DNA of 64,000 nucleotides, taken from NCBI GenBank assembly GCA_029721515.1, contig CM056564.1:2953349-3017348 (forward strand). Reading direction: 5' to 3'. The DNA is from Synanceia verrucosa (taxonomy: Eukaryota; Chordata; Actinopteri; Perciformes; Synanceiidae). The notes below the pieces were generated by a model. The model was not told the origin of the DNA. It ran no database searches and saw only the letters and a program-made list of their open reading frames with translations. Both the position numbers and the translations under genes were made by a program. Each line of letters starts with the position of its first letter. Position 1 is the first letter of the stretch. This document shows positions 11,652 through 23,900 of the stretch, one piece after another.

Positions 11652-12743
11652 GTTAACTTAACTTTGGGCACTGTACATGTATCTCGATCACTGTGTTTGT
11701 CCTAGCATGTTGCCACAAGCCAGTATGTTGATAATGGTACATGTTGAACCACACTTGTCAGTTAAAAACGACACAGAGCTCTTAAAGTTTGCAAACTGTT
11801 AACATCCTTACTGTGTGCCATGCTGCTCTAATGTGTGCAGTGACTTAGTGTAACAGTCAACATGGGAAACTTTCAGACAAGTTGCTTTGACCTTTGCCCT
11901 GTTGCTGTATTTGGTCTCTTAAATGCTACTCTGCTAATCTCCCGTTGTATTCTGTGTTTTGCTCTGATATTATAACCCTCTCGTTTCTTCCTTCATTAGA
12001 TGATGTGAGAATAAAATCATTCTGCTCTGTTGCAATAAATTGTATCCTCCAGATTATTGTAGGAATGACTGGGTCAAAAATAATCAGAACAAACTCCTTC
12101 ATGCATCCTGGGTTTTTCAGTGGCTGATGCAAATATTTAGAGAGAATTGTGGCTGATGGCTGATATAATGACAGTCATGTTTTTTATACAGATATTTGTT
12201 TTTTGCATTCTGGGATCATGACAGGTCCCGAACAGTTCAGGTCTGTTTTGACGTTTCTTGCTCGTATAGCAGCCAAACCATACCTTTCAGTGGCACCATT
12301 TTACTCTTTGACTCGCTTCTCTCTGTTCATGGGAGGGTCAGGCAACATGCTGATAAACAGTGGGATTATCAGTCTGTTGATAACCACAGCATATCAGTTA
12401 GTCTAGAAAATAAGAGATAAAACTGTATTTATCAACAGATTAACAGATTGTAAGCATTTAAAAAAAAAAATGTCAGTAAGTTGGGACAAATTATCTTATA
12501 TCACACATCCTAATAGTAAAGCGACAGGTGATCTCAGCTCTGAAGCCCAAACAGATATAATTTACTACCACATAAGACAGGAAAGAAGAAACTCTCAATC
12601 AAAAAGCTGGAATTAAAAAGTGTTTTAGATTTTTTGTTTGACAAATACCATATGGTTATCAATAGTTACTGATGAGTTTCTGTTTCTGTTAAAAGACTAT
12701 TTCAGCTTGACAAAGTCATCATTACAGCTTTAAGAGTGCTGGA
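11652..12743. other. Unassigned intron sequence
   Basis: No exon or repeat shared with other parts of the window is evident between the family B element and the family C element. Confidence 0.4.
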
Positions 12744-13527
12744 ACCATAGACTGTAAAAAGAATGGATGTAGCACCCATAACGTCACCTATTGGTTTGGG
12801 GGTGTCCTTTTTGTGCTCCTATCATGGGCATTTGAACTGCGCCATCTTGGATTTTAGTGGGCGTGTACTTTCCATATTTGGAGGAGAGGCAGTAACTTTA
12901 CGGGTCAGCCTGCCGAGATCCCGCCCACTGAACTCAAGTTAACCGAAGCCGAAGGCTAATCAGCTAGGCTAGGCTAACAAGCAGCTACCGGCAGCAGAAA
13001 CAGATTGTAATGCTGCTGCTTTATTTTAAAAATCACCTTTTCAGTTTGACAGTTTTTAGGTGGAGCTGCAGGGTTTGGTGGAGTTGTGGGGGGAATTAAT
13101 TTGTACTAGTTAACTGTGAAACGATCGTTTAACATGTTATTTACCACATTTCAACACTGCCTACATCCACTAACGTTTATCCACCACAGCAGCACACAAA
13201 CAACAGCAGGCGCTTTCTGACTGAGCGTGTCTGTCCATGCAACGTCTGACTTTTTGAACAATGATACGAAATAAGGTTGTATTCCCGCATGAAACAGACT
13301 CAGCATGCTCTGGTCATTTGTCTGTATCAACAGGTACCATGAGTCAGCAAAAAGTCATTATAAGCCAGCGGTAAAATATGCCGATACATGCCAATAAGGG
13401 CCAACATCCAGGTAAACTCTATTTATTATACGTCTATGTGTAAAACAGTACTAGATATTTACACACCGAAAAAAATGCAACACAGGATCTTTGACGGTCA
13501 GTTAGTACAGTCAACAGCACAACACGC

Positions 13528-14808
13528 CATCCATCCCTCCATCATCCATCTATCCCTCTTCTACTGCTCATCCTCACATAGGGTCATGGGGAGGACATGC
13601 GTGCCGGGTGTGGTGGTGGCTGTTTGTTCCATGTGTGTTTCCATGGGCCGGGCCCACACCAGACTGCCTCTTAATGTGCACTTCACATGTCTCGCACCAC
13701 ATAGTCACTTTTAGACACATACAGGGACACAACACACAGGGCTCTGGGGACAGGTGGGGGTGAGGACGGAGGACAATTTGGTGGTGCAAATTGCAGTGCT
13801 CCAGGGCGCTGTATTCTCCCCCTCTCCCTTTTACTTGCCCCCCCTTTTTTGGCCCTTGTGGCTCTCTGGGTTTTGCATCGTCGGTGCTTCCACTTCCCTG
13901 GGGTGTTGTGGACATGCGGGGTCATGGTAGACTCTCTGGGCTACAGTGTTGTACACACAAGCATGTTTTATCCAGGTTTTACCAGCTCCTTCCGAGTCAC
14001 ATTGCTGATTAATGATGTGAACTGCCAGAATGTGCCGAATCATTCATCTGACTCATTCATACCTCTCTCACTTCTGTTCTCTGGTGGCCCACTTTATACT
14101 CTCAGGACATCCACAGCTCTGGTGTTCAGTACCATTGGGTGTTGGGATTAAGGTGTTAGGAATGACACAGCAGATTACACACTTTTATTCTAATAGCACT
14201 GCCTGTCTGTAACCTCCCCTTTTTTGTCCTATCTCCCCGTTTGTCATTTATTCCCCTCTCTTGTCACCCCTCTCTGGCTTATAACAGGAAATTCCAGTAA
14301 ATAATGTAAGCTTAGATTCCAGGGAGGGCCGGTGAAGGTCACACACACACACACACACACACACACCAGATATTAATAGCTGTTGCTGCAAGACTAAAAT
14401 ATGCATAATCTCATAAAAGGTTGACACTTTTTGTGGTTTTTTAACAATGAGAACAGTGCAGACAGTGAGAAAAAGAAAAAAAAAAACATAGGGTCACAGG
14501 GGCTGGAGCATATCCCCGCTGTGAAAGGCAGGGTACACCCTGGACAAGTCTCCAGTTCATCACAGGACACATAGAGACAGACAACCACTCACACTCACAT
14601 TCACACCTACGGTCAATTTAAATTAGCCAATTAACCTAATCCCCATGCATGTTTTTGGATGGTGGGAGGAAGCCAGAGTACCCAAAGAGAACCCACGCAG
14701 ACATGAGGAGAACATGCAAACTCCACACAGAAAGAACCCGGGCCGGGAATCGGGTACCTTCTTGCTATGAGGCGACAGTGATAACCACTACACTACCATG
14801 CTGCCCAC
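13528..14808 (-). mobile_element. SINE-like copy S3 nested in C1 and split by a later insertion
   Basis: SINE sequence is present at about 13528-13586 and resumes at 14487-14808, ending in the tRNA-like head (GTGATAACCACTACACTACC). ACACGCC occurs on both outer sides, as it does around the equivalent SINE in C2, marking the SINE target duplication. The interruption is the 13587-14485 insert. Confidence 0.75.
13587..14485 (+). mobile_element. Short non-LTR-type insertion with A-tail and 11-bp target duplication
   Basis: The 899-bp block is flanked by ACATAGGGTCA at 13576-13586 and 14486-14496 and ends in an A-rich tail (14471-14485), so it was inserted by target-primed reverse transcription in plus orientation. 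The interior is non-coding, with CCGGGCCCACACCAGACTG near its start and a CA microsatellite at 14339-14367. It resembles the 3' untranslated end of a fish L1-type LINE, but that is inference. Confidence 0.7.
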
Positions 14809-15274
14809 AACACGCCGTATTGCCAGAAAACACTACATGAAAATAGGCAAACAAACACGGACACCACAGTGCCTGTTAACTGCTTAATGTAGCCGCGGAG
14901 CTCTGGGTGTAGCCTAGCCTAGCTCAGCCGAGGCTTTAGCAAAGAGTTAACTGCCGCTAGCTGTGTGTGAACTTGTCACTCAACGTAACCAAGCCCTAAT
15001 TCATGCAAGAATTTTAAGCCGAAATAACACTAAAACGGTTGTGGTCAAAAAAAATTCACCCCCTCACAGTGTTCACAGATATTAAAATATTAATATTAAT
15101 ATATTAAATATTAAAATGTACCAGGCTGTAAATGTTTTTTAAAGCTGTGAAGTCGGCTATTTTAACATGGCGGTCAGTGGAGAATTGTTCACTTCCGGAG
15201 CCAGCCCCGGCTGGATGTGAGCTGCAGCATTTTGAACGTGGTCCTCACCTGGAGAACCCACAACTGCCCCCTTG

Positions 15275-16400
15275 GCCGGAACACAGCGAGGTAAACAATG
15301 GACAGCATGGACATGAGCGAGTCACATGTTAACATTGTTGTTTCGTGCATTGCAATTTCATTGCTTTTGCAAAGTGTGCAATCCCAGCATAGTGCTAATA
15401 CTAATGCTAGTACTAATGCATACTGCCATGACCAATAACAAAAGTGTGTCAGATCGTTATACAAGCTGTATATAAATACGGTGGTGTAGTTCACATCGGG
15501 ATTCCCCGATCGGTGGGATTAATCACATATGCGCTCCTATTACAGATGATGTCGCTACACATTTGATTTTTTGATAAGATTTGAAAAAAATCTCTGTCCT
15601 TCAGAGATCGGTCTCTGGGAGATCAACAGGAAGACTGATTTGATGAATGAGCAGCTCTGGAGCTTCACAGTCACTGTGGTCACATGGTAGGATCGTAGTG
15701 GATTTCGCCAAATCCGATGTTGCAACTCAGTGGGTGGTCTGTCCCAAAATCCACGTGCACATGGAGTTCGTTTTTATCAGATAATGGTCAGTGACCCGGC
15801 TGACTCCGCTACGCTAGGTCGCGCTGTAGCCCTTTCAAAGTGGTGTTAGAACTACGGTTGATGGCTACTTAACAACAACAATAAATAATAAACTGCGTCT
15901 CCTCGTCTGTCCAAAAGTGAGTTGTTGATTTCTAAGAAGCCATGGTATCGATTGACTTTTCCGGCAACAACATTACTATTTATGACGGCGTCGGCACTTC
16001 CTTCCACTTCGGGTGAAATCCCCAGCGGACATTCTCAAGCAGGACGCAGGACGCGAATACAATATGATCCTGTTCACAAGAGGCACAAAACGGATTAAGA
16101 ACGGTTTAAGCCAGGGGTTCTGCGAATACAGGCCCAACTACGATCCTTAGCCTGTGCACATGAATTCAGCACATTTTTGATGCCTTTATTATACGATTAA
16201 GATTGTCCATGTGCACGCAGTGACTGATAGACTGACAGGCTGCTCAGTGACTAAAGCAGAACACAACAGGCAGGCACATCGACATCATCGGGTAAATAGT
16301 GAGTCGACACTGGTCGACACGGCTCGTCACACTGTAGCCGATCCAGTCCGAGTCGATAAACTCCCGGGTCAATTGCCGTGTCGGCTCTAGAGAGAGAGAG
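15275..16400. other. Unassigned intron sequence
   Basis: No exon or clear repeat edge is seen. A stretch around 15480-15760 (TCGGGATTCCCCGATCGG) and 15820-16150 looks repeat-derived but has no second copy in this window. Confidence 0.3.
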
Positions 16401-16429
16401 AGAGAAAGAGATACCGGATCAGTGAGAGA

Positions 16430-16665
16430 ATGGCAGCTGCTGCAGCCTTCACCACGCCGCAGCTCGTTGATAAACCAGGTGCATGCAGTGCCATATGGAT
16501 TTACTTCAGGTTCAAAACAGATGAGCACGGCGAAGCAACAACACACCCGAAGCACCACTGTGCAAACAGTGTTTCAAAACATGTCTGGCCAAGGATGGAA
16601 ACACTTCCAACTTGGCAAAACACCTTAAGGACAAGCAGCCAGACCTCCCTAAGGAGTTCATGAAA
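16430..16665 (+). pseudogene. BED-type zinc finger fragment (ZBED/hAT-derived), frameshifted
   Basis: In one frame the translation shows SAIWIYFRFKTDEHGE; after a shift near 16545 the next frame continues with CKQCFKTCLAKDGNTSNLAK and an HLKDK motif. Together these match the aromatic, C-x2-C and H-x-K parts of a BED finger, as in hAT transposases and ZBED genes. No catalytic domain follows. Downstream sequence to about 17085 ends in ATTGGTATCGTGACAACACT, resembling a hAT terminal region, so this is probably a decayed non-autonomous hAT element. Confidence 0.6.
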
Positions 16666-17120
16666 AAAAGCCACATTCAGTGCTAAAAGCAAGGAGTTAC
16701 ATGTTAAAATATTTATATTCTCACAGTGATTTTTAAACTTTTTGCATGTAGATGCTGATTTACAATAAATTTGAAGTGTAAAAAGAAAAGCATCGTATTT
16801 TAAATCATATTTTATTACACTGTTCTGAAATTGTTTGAGTGCACTAAGAAAATGTGTTTTGAATCTTAGTTTTTATTTTATTTATTTTAAAATTGTGTTG
16901 TCTGTGCATTAGAAAAGCTGTTTGTGATATTTTATTTACTGGTGCATAGTTATAAGATTTTGTATTAAAATAAGGTCAATTATGACATTCATTGTGTTTT
17001 ATTTGGAAAAGTACAAAAAGTATCGAGATAAGTTTTGGTACCGATATGGATACCAAAATTGGTATCGTGACAACACTAAATCAGAGTCAGAATCAGAAGT
17101 TTATTGCTAAGCACGTTTGC

Positions 17121-17122
<2 letters not shown>

Positions 17123-17158
<36 letters not shown>
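17123..17158. repeat. (CT)n microsatellite
   Basis: About 18 CT units, roughly 200 bases upstream of the first DQX1 coding exon. Confidence 0.95.
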
Positions 17159-17159
<1 letters not shown>

Positions 17160-17362
17160 GGCTACGAGCATACCACAGTAAATGACAAACATGCTCCAGG
17201 TTCAGCTGAAGGACCTGTTTGAGGACATGTTGAAGACAGGAAGCACTGTTGCCCTCTGACTTTCATGTCTGTAGTACCTGAAGTTAAAGGGACTAACACA
17301 CTGCAGGTCTAACTCCCCTGACTCCCTCCTTTGCTCCATGTCTCCATGTGTTTTCTCTGCAG

Positions 17363-17732
17363 GTGATCCCAGTCTTCTCTGTGGACCAGTCTCTCCCTCC
17401 TCCTTCTGAAGATGTCATCACCACCAACAAAACCCTGCGCCTCATCCCTCTCTCCTGGCTTACATCCCTCAGCTGCCCTTGACTCTCTGTCCATGTCCTC
17501 CCTCCTGTCTGGGGATTTAGATGATGAAGGTGATGGAGGGGAGGAGGAAGGGCTGGGAGACCTAGAAGTGAACCCTTACGATGGTCTGCCCTTTTCTTCA
17601 CGCTACTACGCCCTGCTGGAAGAGAGGCGTCAGTTTCCCATATGGAGGCTCCGACAGAGTCTGCTGGAGGAGCTGGAGAGCCACAGCATTGTGCTGCTCA
17701 GTGCACCGAGTGGAGCTGGAAAGAGCACCCAG
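17363..17732 (+). CDS. dqx1: DQX1 first coding exon with Walker A
   Basis: The acceptor CTCTGCAG ends at 17362. An in-frame TGA at 17364-17366 precedes the ATG at 17412. The first 60 or so residues are Ser/Pro-rich then acidic and have no counterpart I recognise. The conserved part starts at VNPYDGLPFSSRYYALLEER, and the exon ends exactly after SAPSGAGKSTQ (P-loop) at a GTAGGA donor. Confidence 0.93.
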
Positions 17733-17770
17733 GTAGGAAAGAAACAAAGAGCACGCAGGTAAGGAAGGAA

Positions 17771-17803
<33 letters not shown>

Positions 17804-17864
17804 GGAGGAAAGAAATAAAGAGCACCCAGGTAAGGAAGGAAGGAAGGAAGGAAGAACGAAAGAG

Positions 17865-17931
<67 letters not shown>

Positions 17932-20900
17932 TATATATACGTATATACACACGTATATACGTATATATACGTATATACGTGTGTATATATATACGTATAT
18001 ATATATGCAATATATTGCATTCTATTGCATTCTAGTCTCTGTGTAGTGTCCCTGTGATGGCCTGCATATAATGAATGACAGAGGAGTAACAGTGGACTGT
18101 TTGCTGTAACCTCAACACTCATCAGATCAACAACACACTGGGCTCTTCTTTCCAGCACCTTCTTCTCTTTCTACCACCTGTCTTTATCACTCTGGTCTAT
18201 CTGAGCTGCACTCATTAGCTGTTGTTACGACTTTGTCACTTTGATCTTTGCACTTAAATGTAATATCATCATTTTTCTGCTCTGTTGAATAAGAACAACT
18301 GCTAATTTAGATATAATAATGAAAGACAGAGCACCAAAACCATGCAGATTTCCACACACATCTGTATATTTGCCATAATTAATCTTCTTTATTCTTAATT
18401 CTTTATTGTTAATTTCCCGTAATCTTTCACACAGCGTTTCTTGGAGTTCAGCCTTTATCTTTCAACGTCCTCATCACCTGATTTAATACAGGCTTTAGTT
18501 AAATATTTATTCTGGTTTTCTATTTTAGAGCCATGTCTGTTTGCTCTGTCCAGTCATCCATGGATGGATTCACTTACCTGGTCATTTATCACTGAAACAG
18601 AAAAAGCTCATAACTAATTTAAATTAATATACTGCCCACTGTCGGTATAGACTGTATTTACAGATTAGAGTATATTTTCTGTATTTTCTGTGGGTACAGA
18701 ACGTATTCAGAGCCCTTCAAGTTTATTTTCTTCATTAATGTACATACAGCGCCCCATATAGACAGAAAAACACAGAATTGTAGATATTTTTGCAAATTTA
18801 TTAAAAAAGAAAAACTGAAATATCACATGGCCATCAGTGTTCAGACCTTTTGCTGTGTGTTTAACTCAGGTCTGTTTCTTCTGAGCATCCTTCAGATTGT
18901 CCTACACCTTCCTTTGAGTCCAGCTGTGTTTAATTAAATTGATTGGTTTGATAGGAAAGTCACATGCCTGTCTATGGGCCCGTTTACACATACACGGGTA
19001 TTTGTAAAAACTGAGACTTTTCCCTTCGTTTGTGCCTCGCATTTACACACAAACGACGATTTCTCCTCTGAATGCGATTCTTTCTAAAAACTCCAGTTTC
19101 AGGAAATCTACACACCAAAAGTGTCTTTTTGTGTTGTACAGCCGTCAGAGTAGTCTTTGAGCAGTCAAGCATTCCAGGTATCAGTTGCATTTCTGTTGGT
19201 GCAAGCACTTTTTAAAGGCTGAAATATACTTCTCCAACTGCGTAATATGTTATCCGACTCCGTAGCTACGGAGATCCCTCGAGCCCTCGCAGTTCTCCGT
19301 CGTGATGCGAAAATACTGTTTTCTGATTTCATTATTTGTGAGGGAGAGAGAAGAGAAGAACATTCAGTCTTTCAGTCTTTAACGCTCCTCTAAAGAGAGA
19401 AAATATATCTAAAATATAAAATATAAAATATATCTTCTCGGATAATAGGGAACGCAAACCAACAACTTTTGGTATGATGATTAAATGGATTTTTTGAGCG
19501 AGTCGAATGTATTTGACTTGCGTTTCACAAGGCTAACGCAGAGGGCTCTCCGTCTCTACGTACAACACTTTACAGAGTACTATAAATTGGCCTTAAGTAT
19601 TTTGCAAATACAGCTCCTCTATTACTGTATGCACAGGAGCAGAGACGCAGGAACAGGAAGTCGCTCGTGTGAGTTGTTGTTGTCGGTGAGGCTTCTGATT
19701 GGCTTGTATGGCTTTCTTCTTCTTCCTACACTGTCACTCATTGGCTTGTCATAGTTATGATGGCTCTTGACAGTGTGTTTATGCGGGTTAATGTAAACGC
19801 AAACTTTTTGCACACTGTCACATGTGCACAATGTTATTTTGGAAAATGGAAGGAAGGAAATATTTTTTTATCAAAATACCCTGCTATGTGTAAACGTAGC
19901 CTGAATCAGACCTCTCAGCTCATGGAAAGGCACATATCTGACCAAGGTTACTAAAGAGTTTCTACTTGAGGTTCCTATGAGCTCAGTGGCCTCCATTATC
20001 TTTAAATGGAAGAAGTTTGGGATGACAAAAACCCTTTCAAAGCTGGCCATCCACCCAAACTAAGCAAGCCTTGGTGAGAGAGGTCAAGAAGAACCCAAAG
20101 GTCACGGTGTCTGAGCTCCAGAGATGCAGCGGGGAGATGGGAGAAAGTTCTAGAAAGTCAACCATCACTGCAGCCCTCCAGCAATCAGGGCTTTATGGCA
20201 GAGTGGCCAGACAGAAACTTTTCCTCAGTGCAAAACACATGAACCTTTTGGCCTTATTTCTGAAAGGTATGTTGTGAGGAAACCAGGCACCTCTCATCAC
20301 TTGACTACCTCCATCTCTACAGTGAAGCATGGTGGAAGCAGCATCATGCTGATGGTGTTTTCAGCTGCAGGGACAGGACGACTGGTGGCTGTTGAATGTG
20401 GTCAAGTACAGAGATATCCTGGAAGAAAACCTTTTCCAGAGAGCTCAGGACCTCAGACTGGGCTGAAGGTTCACCTTCAAACAAGACAATGAAGAGCGAA
20501 AATATCAAAGGAGTGGCTCAGGAACAGATCTGTGACTGTTCCTGAAAGCCAAGCCAGAGCTCTGACTTAAACCCAGTAGAGACCTGTAAATCGCTGTCCA
20601 TTGACGTTCACTATCCAACGTGACACAACTGGAGAGGATCTGCAAGGAGGAATGGTTGAGGATCCCCAACTTGTTGCATCATTTCCAAGACGACTCATGG
20701 CTGTATTATTAATATAAGGGTGTTTGCACTCAATACAGAGCAAAGGGTCTGAATACTGATGGCCGTGTGAGATTTGCAAAAATGTCTACAATTCAGGGGT
20801 TTTCTGTCAATATGGGCCACTGTGTGCATTAATGAGGGAAAAATCAACTGAAGTGCTTTTAGCCAATTAACACAAAAAATTTGAAAAATATGAAAAAATT

Positions 20901-23900
20901 TCAGGGGCTCTGAATTCTATTTGTACTCTTTGTAAATATCTTGTTGTACCTCATCATTCTGATTTTCTCTCCAGCAATTTTTCAGTTTTGGTCCAACACA
21001 CCAAAACAAAATTGAATTATTCTACCACAGACTGTGGCTTTCTTGAATTGCAAAATAATGTTTTAATGGTGAAATGTAAATGGGATAACAAAAATATATT
21101 TGTCTGTGGCCTTTGATTTTAATTTAATTCGATATAAGTTTCCATGGAGTCCACCAGAAGGGGTGGGGCTCTATGCGTGTTGAAGAAATAAAAAGTTAGA
21201 AGCAGCTGTAGCACCTTCAAACAAACTGTAGCCATGGCTTGTTTTAAGACAGTCAGGGCTCCTCCTTGGTGTCCCAGTCTCTTATGTCCTCAGTGTTATA
21301 TTACCACTTCCTGGTCTTGTTGACCTCCATCTCCTCCTGTTTCTCCCTGCAGGTGCCTCAGTGGTGTGTGGAGTACGCCTTGTCCTATGAATTCTCCCAT
21401 GGCCTGGTGTGTTGTTCCCAGCCCTATTCGGTGACAGCAGCCAGTCTGGCTCTTCGTGTGGCTGATGAGATGGACCTGAGCCTGGGCCTGGAGGTGGGCT
21501 ACAGGGTGTCTCATGATGACAGCTGTACACCCGACACCCTGCTCAGGTTAGGATGCATGGACAGTGTCATTGATAATGGCTTGTTGTTATTGTACCCAGT
21601 GCTGGGTTGCACAGCTACCAACAACAAACTGAAAATCTGTTTTCCCTTTTAATCGTTCACAGGAGAGGTAACAGAGCTATAGCAGATAGTTTAACTTTTA
21701 TCCTATTTACTCAAACTCAGAAGTACACAAGAAAGATGATTTTTGAAAAAGCAGGTTCTTCTGCCTCCTAGTGCTCTTTGACTTTGACAAATATATACAT
21801 CACTGGCACTCTGTGAGTAATTTAGGGGCTTCTGGGATATGTAGTGGGAACATAAAGAAATGGTAGATCAAAGCCACAGAGATCAAAGCTGGAAGTGGAG
21901 ACATCAGGATTAGAGAGCAAAACAGACAGAATCTGGACAAAAAGTGATAAAAACAAACATTTTTTTCATGATGAAATAGAGAGTCTCTTCTTTCATTTGA
22001 GATATTCAGTGTTTTCAGAGTCATAGTAGAAAATATTCTGTGGGTCTTGAAATATGACTCAAAATCACCAAAACGCTGGCACAAGGCACTCAATGAGTTA
22101 ATGGCACTAAAGATCCTACCACTCCCAAAGAATAACACCCATTCAGAGCTGAGGACTCTAATACAGTGATCATTGCTCTGGCTGGAGCGTTTTGTTGATT
22201 TATCTGGGACTTTCAGGCACAAAGCAGCAGTAATGGTTATCTCTTCCATGACTGATGGTGGAAAAGGCCAAAAGAAAAGTTGTTGGTGTCTAGCAAGTCC
22301 CTTCTCTTCTCCTGTACTCTAGCAGAGACATGAAGAACAAAAATGATCCTGGTAGTCCATCATCTTGATTCAGTGAGGCAGTGGCCTCTGGAAACATAAA
22401 CAAATGACTGGCCCTGTCTTTTCATTTTTCAGTGAAAGCAAACTCCAACACTTGGCTGACCAATTGTGTAACCTCGTCAGTCAGTCAATCTGTGGTCCAT
22501 CCACTAAAACAACATTACTCTTTTCTTCACAGATGATGTACTACTGTCAGGATAAAGTGACAGAAGACATGATAAAAATTATTTTTTGTTAGTTACCAAC
22601 TATAGCTTTAATGCTGTTAACTTCATGCATTAAGTTATATGTTGCTTTTAATATACACATATATATTTATACAGTATATACTCAACCCTCATACACAAAG
22701 GTGACATCAAAATATTTCTTTTGGATGTCTTAGTTATGTTGGGAAGCAAAAAGAAGTATTTCAACTTGCTGTCAAAAAAATCTCTCTTTTAAATGGCCAC
22801 TGTAATTTTTTCTCCCATCTAGTGGTGAAATTTGACTTTGCATGCATTGCAACATGGTTGGAACTACGGTAAGTGGAATGGGTCAACTCCCGGGCGGCCA
22901 CTGTCACCACAGATCCCCGGCCCGGAGCTCCGGTCATTTTATGGCCCTTTTACGCTTTTTTGGCGATGAGGATTGGCGCAGCATAAGTATGGTCTTGTAT
23001 TATGACTAGGAAGAAGAAGAAGAAGACTTACTTTATTAATTCCTCAATGGGGAAATTACATTTTTCATTCTGTTATTTTTTCTCAGTTGCACATCACACA
23101 CAAGTTATGAAACTTGCATTGGAGGGGAGGTGTCAGAGTGAGGGGGCTGCCCCTTATCCAGGCACCCCGAGCAGTTGGGGGTTCGGTGCCTTGCTCAAGG
23201 GCAGTGCAGTGCAGGTTTTAGTTTAGTGCCTGGTAAGTAAAACCGGCGTCTCCACCTTGCTTCTCTGTGAAAAGTGAATCTCAAAACGCGGAAATGCATT
23301 TTGTCCTATGGGTACTAGCAGGTAGTGATTTATGTCCCGCTCGGCAGTTCGTTTTTGACAGACCGGAAAGACATGGAAGCCTCCGTATGAGCGACCCGCT
23401 CTATGTTAAGACAGATAACTGATTCTTTGCCCTGGAAGGATAAGTCAGATTGTTGGCATAGCTTTTTTTACACCAATGAGGGTCTATTTATGGATGAAGA
23501 TGTTGATTTGAGGTAATAAATACTTAAAAAATTACATAGTGTCCCTTTAAAGGCAGATTTGGTCACATTTTCAGTTGACCCATAATAAAGTCATAAAAGA
23601 ACCAAACTTCATGAATGTTTTTTGTGACAAAGAAGTATCTGTTCCAATCACTCTATCGGAGAAAAATCTTAGTTGTAGAAATAACTGGAAACTCAAGTTC
23701 TCATGTTCTTTACAAGTAAATGTAAACTTTGGACCACGACTGTATATAATGCGCCGCTAGCATTTAAAACGGATTGAATGGCTTTCTTCACTTCTGTCTG
23801 CACTGCCATTGTTGCCAAACTACAACCAGCCAGACTACAATGCAAATGCTGCGCATTCGACATCATCGTTGACACCCGCCTCCCCCCGTCCCCCACCATT

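Larger units (their letters stand above)
12744..15274 (+). mobile_element. Unclassified dispersed element family C, copy C1
   Basis: The element begins ACCATAGACTGTAAAAAG and ends AACTGCCCCCTTG. Flanks GCTGGA (12738-12743) and GCCGGA (15275-15280) look like a 6-bp target duplication with one change. Landmarks shared with the copy at 39041-40655 are GCGCCATCTTGGATTTTAGT, GGTGGAGCTGCAGGG and TATTTTAACATGGCGGTCA. There are no terminal inverted repeats, A-tail or open reading frame. It carries a nested SINE, which in turn carries a nested 899-bp insertion. Confidence 0.7.

Noticed and set aside
17598..18158. 186-residue minus-strand frame
   Set aside because: It is Tyr/Ile and Phe/Ser low-complexity sequence from translating the (AT)n and GAAA microsatellites opposite the DQX1 exon.
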